7,255 nt of DNA from Pseudomonadota bacterium (GTDB lineage Bacteria; Pseudomonadota; Alphaproteobacteria; Rhodospirillales; 2-02-FULL-58-16), in NCBI GenBank assembly GCA_022572335.1, contig JACZWD010000136.1:1-7255 (forward strand), read 5' to 3'. Both the position numbers and the translations under genes were made by a program. Positions 5,619 to 7,255 of the stretch are shown here, piece after piece. How positions within the stretch are numbered: the stretch's first letter is position 1; every line of letters begins with the position of its first letter. The notes below the pieces were generated by a model. The model ran no database searches. It was not told where the DNA came from and worked only from the letters and a program-made list of their open reading frames with translations.

Positions 5619-7255
5619 ATGGCAACCAAAAGAATGCTCATCGACGCCACGCACCCGGAGGAAACCCGGGTCGTGGTCCTCAGTGGGAACCATCTGGAAA
5701 ATTTTGACGTCGAGGTCGAATCCCGAAGGCAGCTCAAAGGCAACATATACCTGGCCAAGGTCATCAGGGTCGAGCCGTCCCTGCAGGCGGCGTTCGTGGA
5801 CTTCGGCGGCAATCGCCACGGTTTCCTTTCCTTCAACGAAATCCATCCCGATTACTACCAAATCCCGGTCGCCGACCGCGAGGCGCTGCTGGCCGAACAT
5901 GAAGCGGCGGAGAAGGCCGACGAGGCCGCGAAATCGGCCGACGAGGACGACGATGCGCCCCCCGGCGTGGAAACCGTGGGCGGTGACGACAGCGAGGAGG
6001 TGGAGGCCCGCAGGCCGCTGCCCTCGCACCGGGACTACAAAATCCGGGAGGTCATCAAACGCCGCCAGATCCTTCTTGTACAGGTGGTCAAGGAGGAACG
6101 GGGAAACAAGGGCGCGGCGCTCACCACGTATGTTTCCCTGGCCGGGCGCTATTGCGTGTTGATGCCCAACACGGCGCGCGGCGGGGGTATCTCGCGCAAG
6201 ATCCCCACCGGCACCGACCGCAAGCGCCTGAGGACCCTCCTCGGCGATCTGGGCATCCCCCGGGGGATGGCGGTCATCGTGCGCACCGCCGGCGCCAAGC
6301 GAACCAAGGCCGAGATCAAGCGCGATTACGAATACCTGATGCGGCTCTGGGACAGCGTGCGTGAGCTGACCCTGAAATCGACGGCGCCGACCCTGGTGCA
6401 CGAAGAAGCCAACCTGATCAAACGGTCCATCCGCGACCTGTACAGCAGCGACATCGAAGAAATCATCGTCGACGGCGAGGAGGGGTACCGTACCGCCAAG
6501 GACTTCATAAAGCTCCTCATCCCAAGCCATGCCAAGCGGGTGAAACACTACGACGGTGATGGGGTGTCGCTCATTCAGCACTTCCAGGTGGAGAGCCAGT
6601 TGGACGCCATGCACAATCCCCGGGTGCAGCTGAACTCCGGCGGCTACATCGTCATCGACCCCACCGAGGCCCTGGTCGCCATCGACGTGAACTCCGGGCG
6701 CGCCACCCGCGCGCGCAACATCGAGGAGACGGCGTTGAAAACCAACCTCGAGGCGGCCTCGGAGATCGCCCGCCAGGTGCGCCTGCGCGACCTTGCCGGG
6801 CTGATCGTCATCGATTTCATCGACATGGAGGTGGCGCGCAACAACGCCCAGGTCGAACGGCGGCTCAAGGAAAGCATGCGCGACGACCGCGCCCGTATCC
6901 AGTTGGGGCGGATCAGCCCCTTCGGGCTGCTTGAGCTGTCGCGCCAGCGCCTGCGCCCCAGTCTCGTCGAAACCAGCTCCCAGCCCTGCCCCTACTGCGC
7001 CGGCACCGGGGTCCAGCGCTCCACGGAATCAACGGCGCTGCATGTCCTGCGCGCCCTCGAGGAGGAAGCCACCCGCCGCCGCTCCAGCCAGATCACCGTC
7101 CACGTGCCGACGGCGGTCGCCATTTATATCCTCAATCAAAAGCGCGTGGCCGTGGCCGACATCGAACGGCGCGGCAATTTCTCCATCCTCGTCGCCGCCG
7201 ACGATTCCCTGATACCGCCGGATTACCGGATCGAACAGGTGACGGCGCGGCGGGG
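5619..7255 (+). CDS. rne: Ribonuclease E, N-terminal catalytic half (C-terminus beyond window)
   Basis: Single-strand-specific endoribonuclease that starts mRNA decay and processes rRNA and tRNA precursors. 545 complete codons are open to the edge. The start MATKRMLIDATHPEET is typical of alphaproteobacterial RNase E. ATG 5619 is chosen over the in-frame GTG at 5607, which overlaps the GGAG ribosome binding site. The S1 domain (about 36-177) is interrupted by an acidic, Ala-rich insert (about 93-140) absent from the E. coli enzyme. Arg222-Thr223 in VRTAG match the 5'-phosphate sensor (E. coli Arg169-Thr170). The DNase I-like site has Asp356 and Asn358 in AIDVNSG and Asp399 in VIDFIDM (E. coli Asp303, Asn305, Asp346). 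CPYC (457-460) is the zinc-link. All catalytic residues are present. RNase G is less likely because of the sequence and because it would end well before 545 residues. The degradosome scaffold region is outside the window. Confidence 0.96.
   Translation, partial: MATKRMLIDATHPEETRVVVLSGNHLENFDVEVESRRQLKGNIYLAKVIRVEPSLQAAFVDFGGNRHGFLSFNEIHPDYYQIPVADREALLAEHEAAEKADEAAKSADEDDDAPPGVETVGGDDSEEVEARRPLPSHRDYKIREVIKRRQILLVQVVKEERGNKGAALTTYVSLAGRYCVLMPNTARGGGISRKIPTGTDRKRLRTLLGDLGIPRGMAVIVRTAGAKRTKAEIKRDYEYLMRLWDSVRELTLKSTAPTLVHEEANLIKRSIRDLYSSDIEEIIVDGEEGYRTAKDFIKLLIPSHAKRVKHYDGDGVSLIQHFQVESQLDAMHNPRVQLNSGGYIVIDPTEALVAIDVNSGRATRARNIEETALKTNLEAASEIARQVRLRDLAGLIVIDFIDMEVARNNAQVERRLKESMRDDRARIQLGRISPFGLLELSRQRLRPSLVETSSQPCPYCAGTGVQRSTESTALHVLRALEEEATRRRSSQITVHVPTAVAIYILNQKRVAVADIERRGNFSILVAADDSLIPPDYRIEQVTARR

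Noticed and set aside
5616..6614. 332-codon open frame on the - strand opposite rne
   Set aside because: Antisense shadow. The + strand encodes RNase E with all catalytic residues through this region.

Overview
The window looks like chromosomal DNA from an alphaproteobacterium, probably near Rhodospirillales. The basis is the high G+C content, the wording of the RNase E catalytic domain, and the arrangement of rne divergent from amiC and mrcA, which is common in that class. The taxon is an inference; no rRNA or other marker is present.

Right half (about 1278-7255): a conserved housekeeping block. rne (RNase E) starts at 5619 on the + strand and runs off the right edge after 545 complete codons. 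Divergent from it on the - strand are a periplasmic N-acetylmuramoyl-L-alanine amidase of the AmiC type (3977-5242) and a class A penicillin-binding protein 1A (1278-3716). These two make and cut peptidoglycan: PBP1A polymerises and cross-links strands, and the amidase removes stem peptides, typically at the division septum. The 376-bp divergent spacer holds a candidate promoter for each direction. On the rne side there is a long, strong stem-loop ending two bases before the Shine-Dalgarno sequence, a plausible control element for rne mRNA.

Left part (1-1277): an accessory-looking segment beyond the end of mrcA, where many alphaproteobacteria carry prfB. At 1-605 (- strand) is the 5' part of a tyrosinase-family gene (type-3 copper protein) with an extra N-terminal domain; the window cuts it inside what is probably the first copper-binding histidine codon. 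Between it and mrcA lie about 670 bp without an intact gene. They contain a short remnant of an ArdC-type antirestriction protein (about 704-889, + strand), a signature of plasmid or integrative-element DNA, followed by several perfect inverted repeats. This suggests an old insertion or rearrangement next to the cell-wall genes.

No tRNA, rRNA, CRISPR array or intact mobile element was found. I found no complete, clearly new biological system. The most interesting items are the rne leader hairpin, the ArdC remnant with its adjacent inverted repeats, and the tyrosinase with its fused N-terminal domain.
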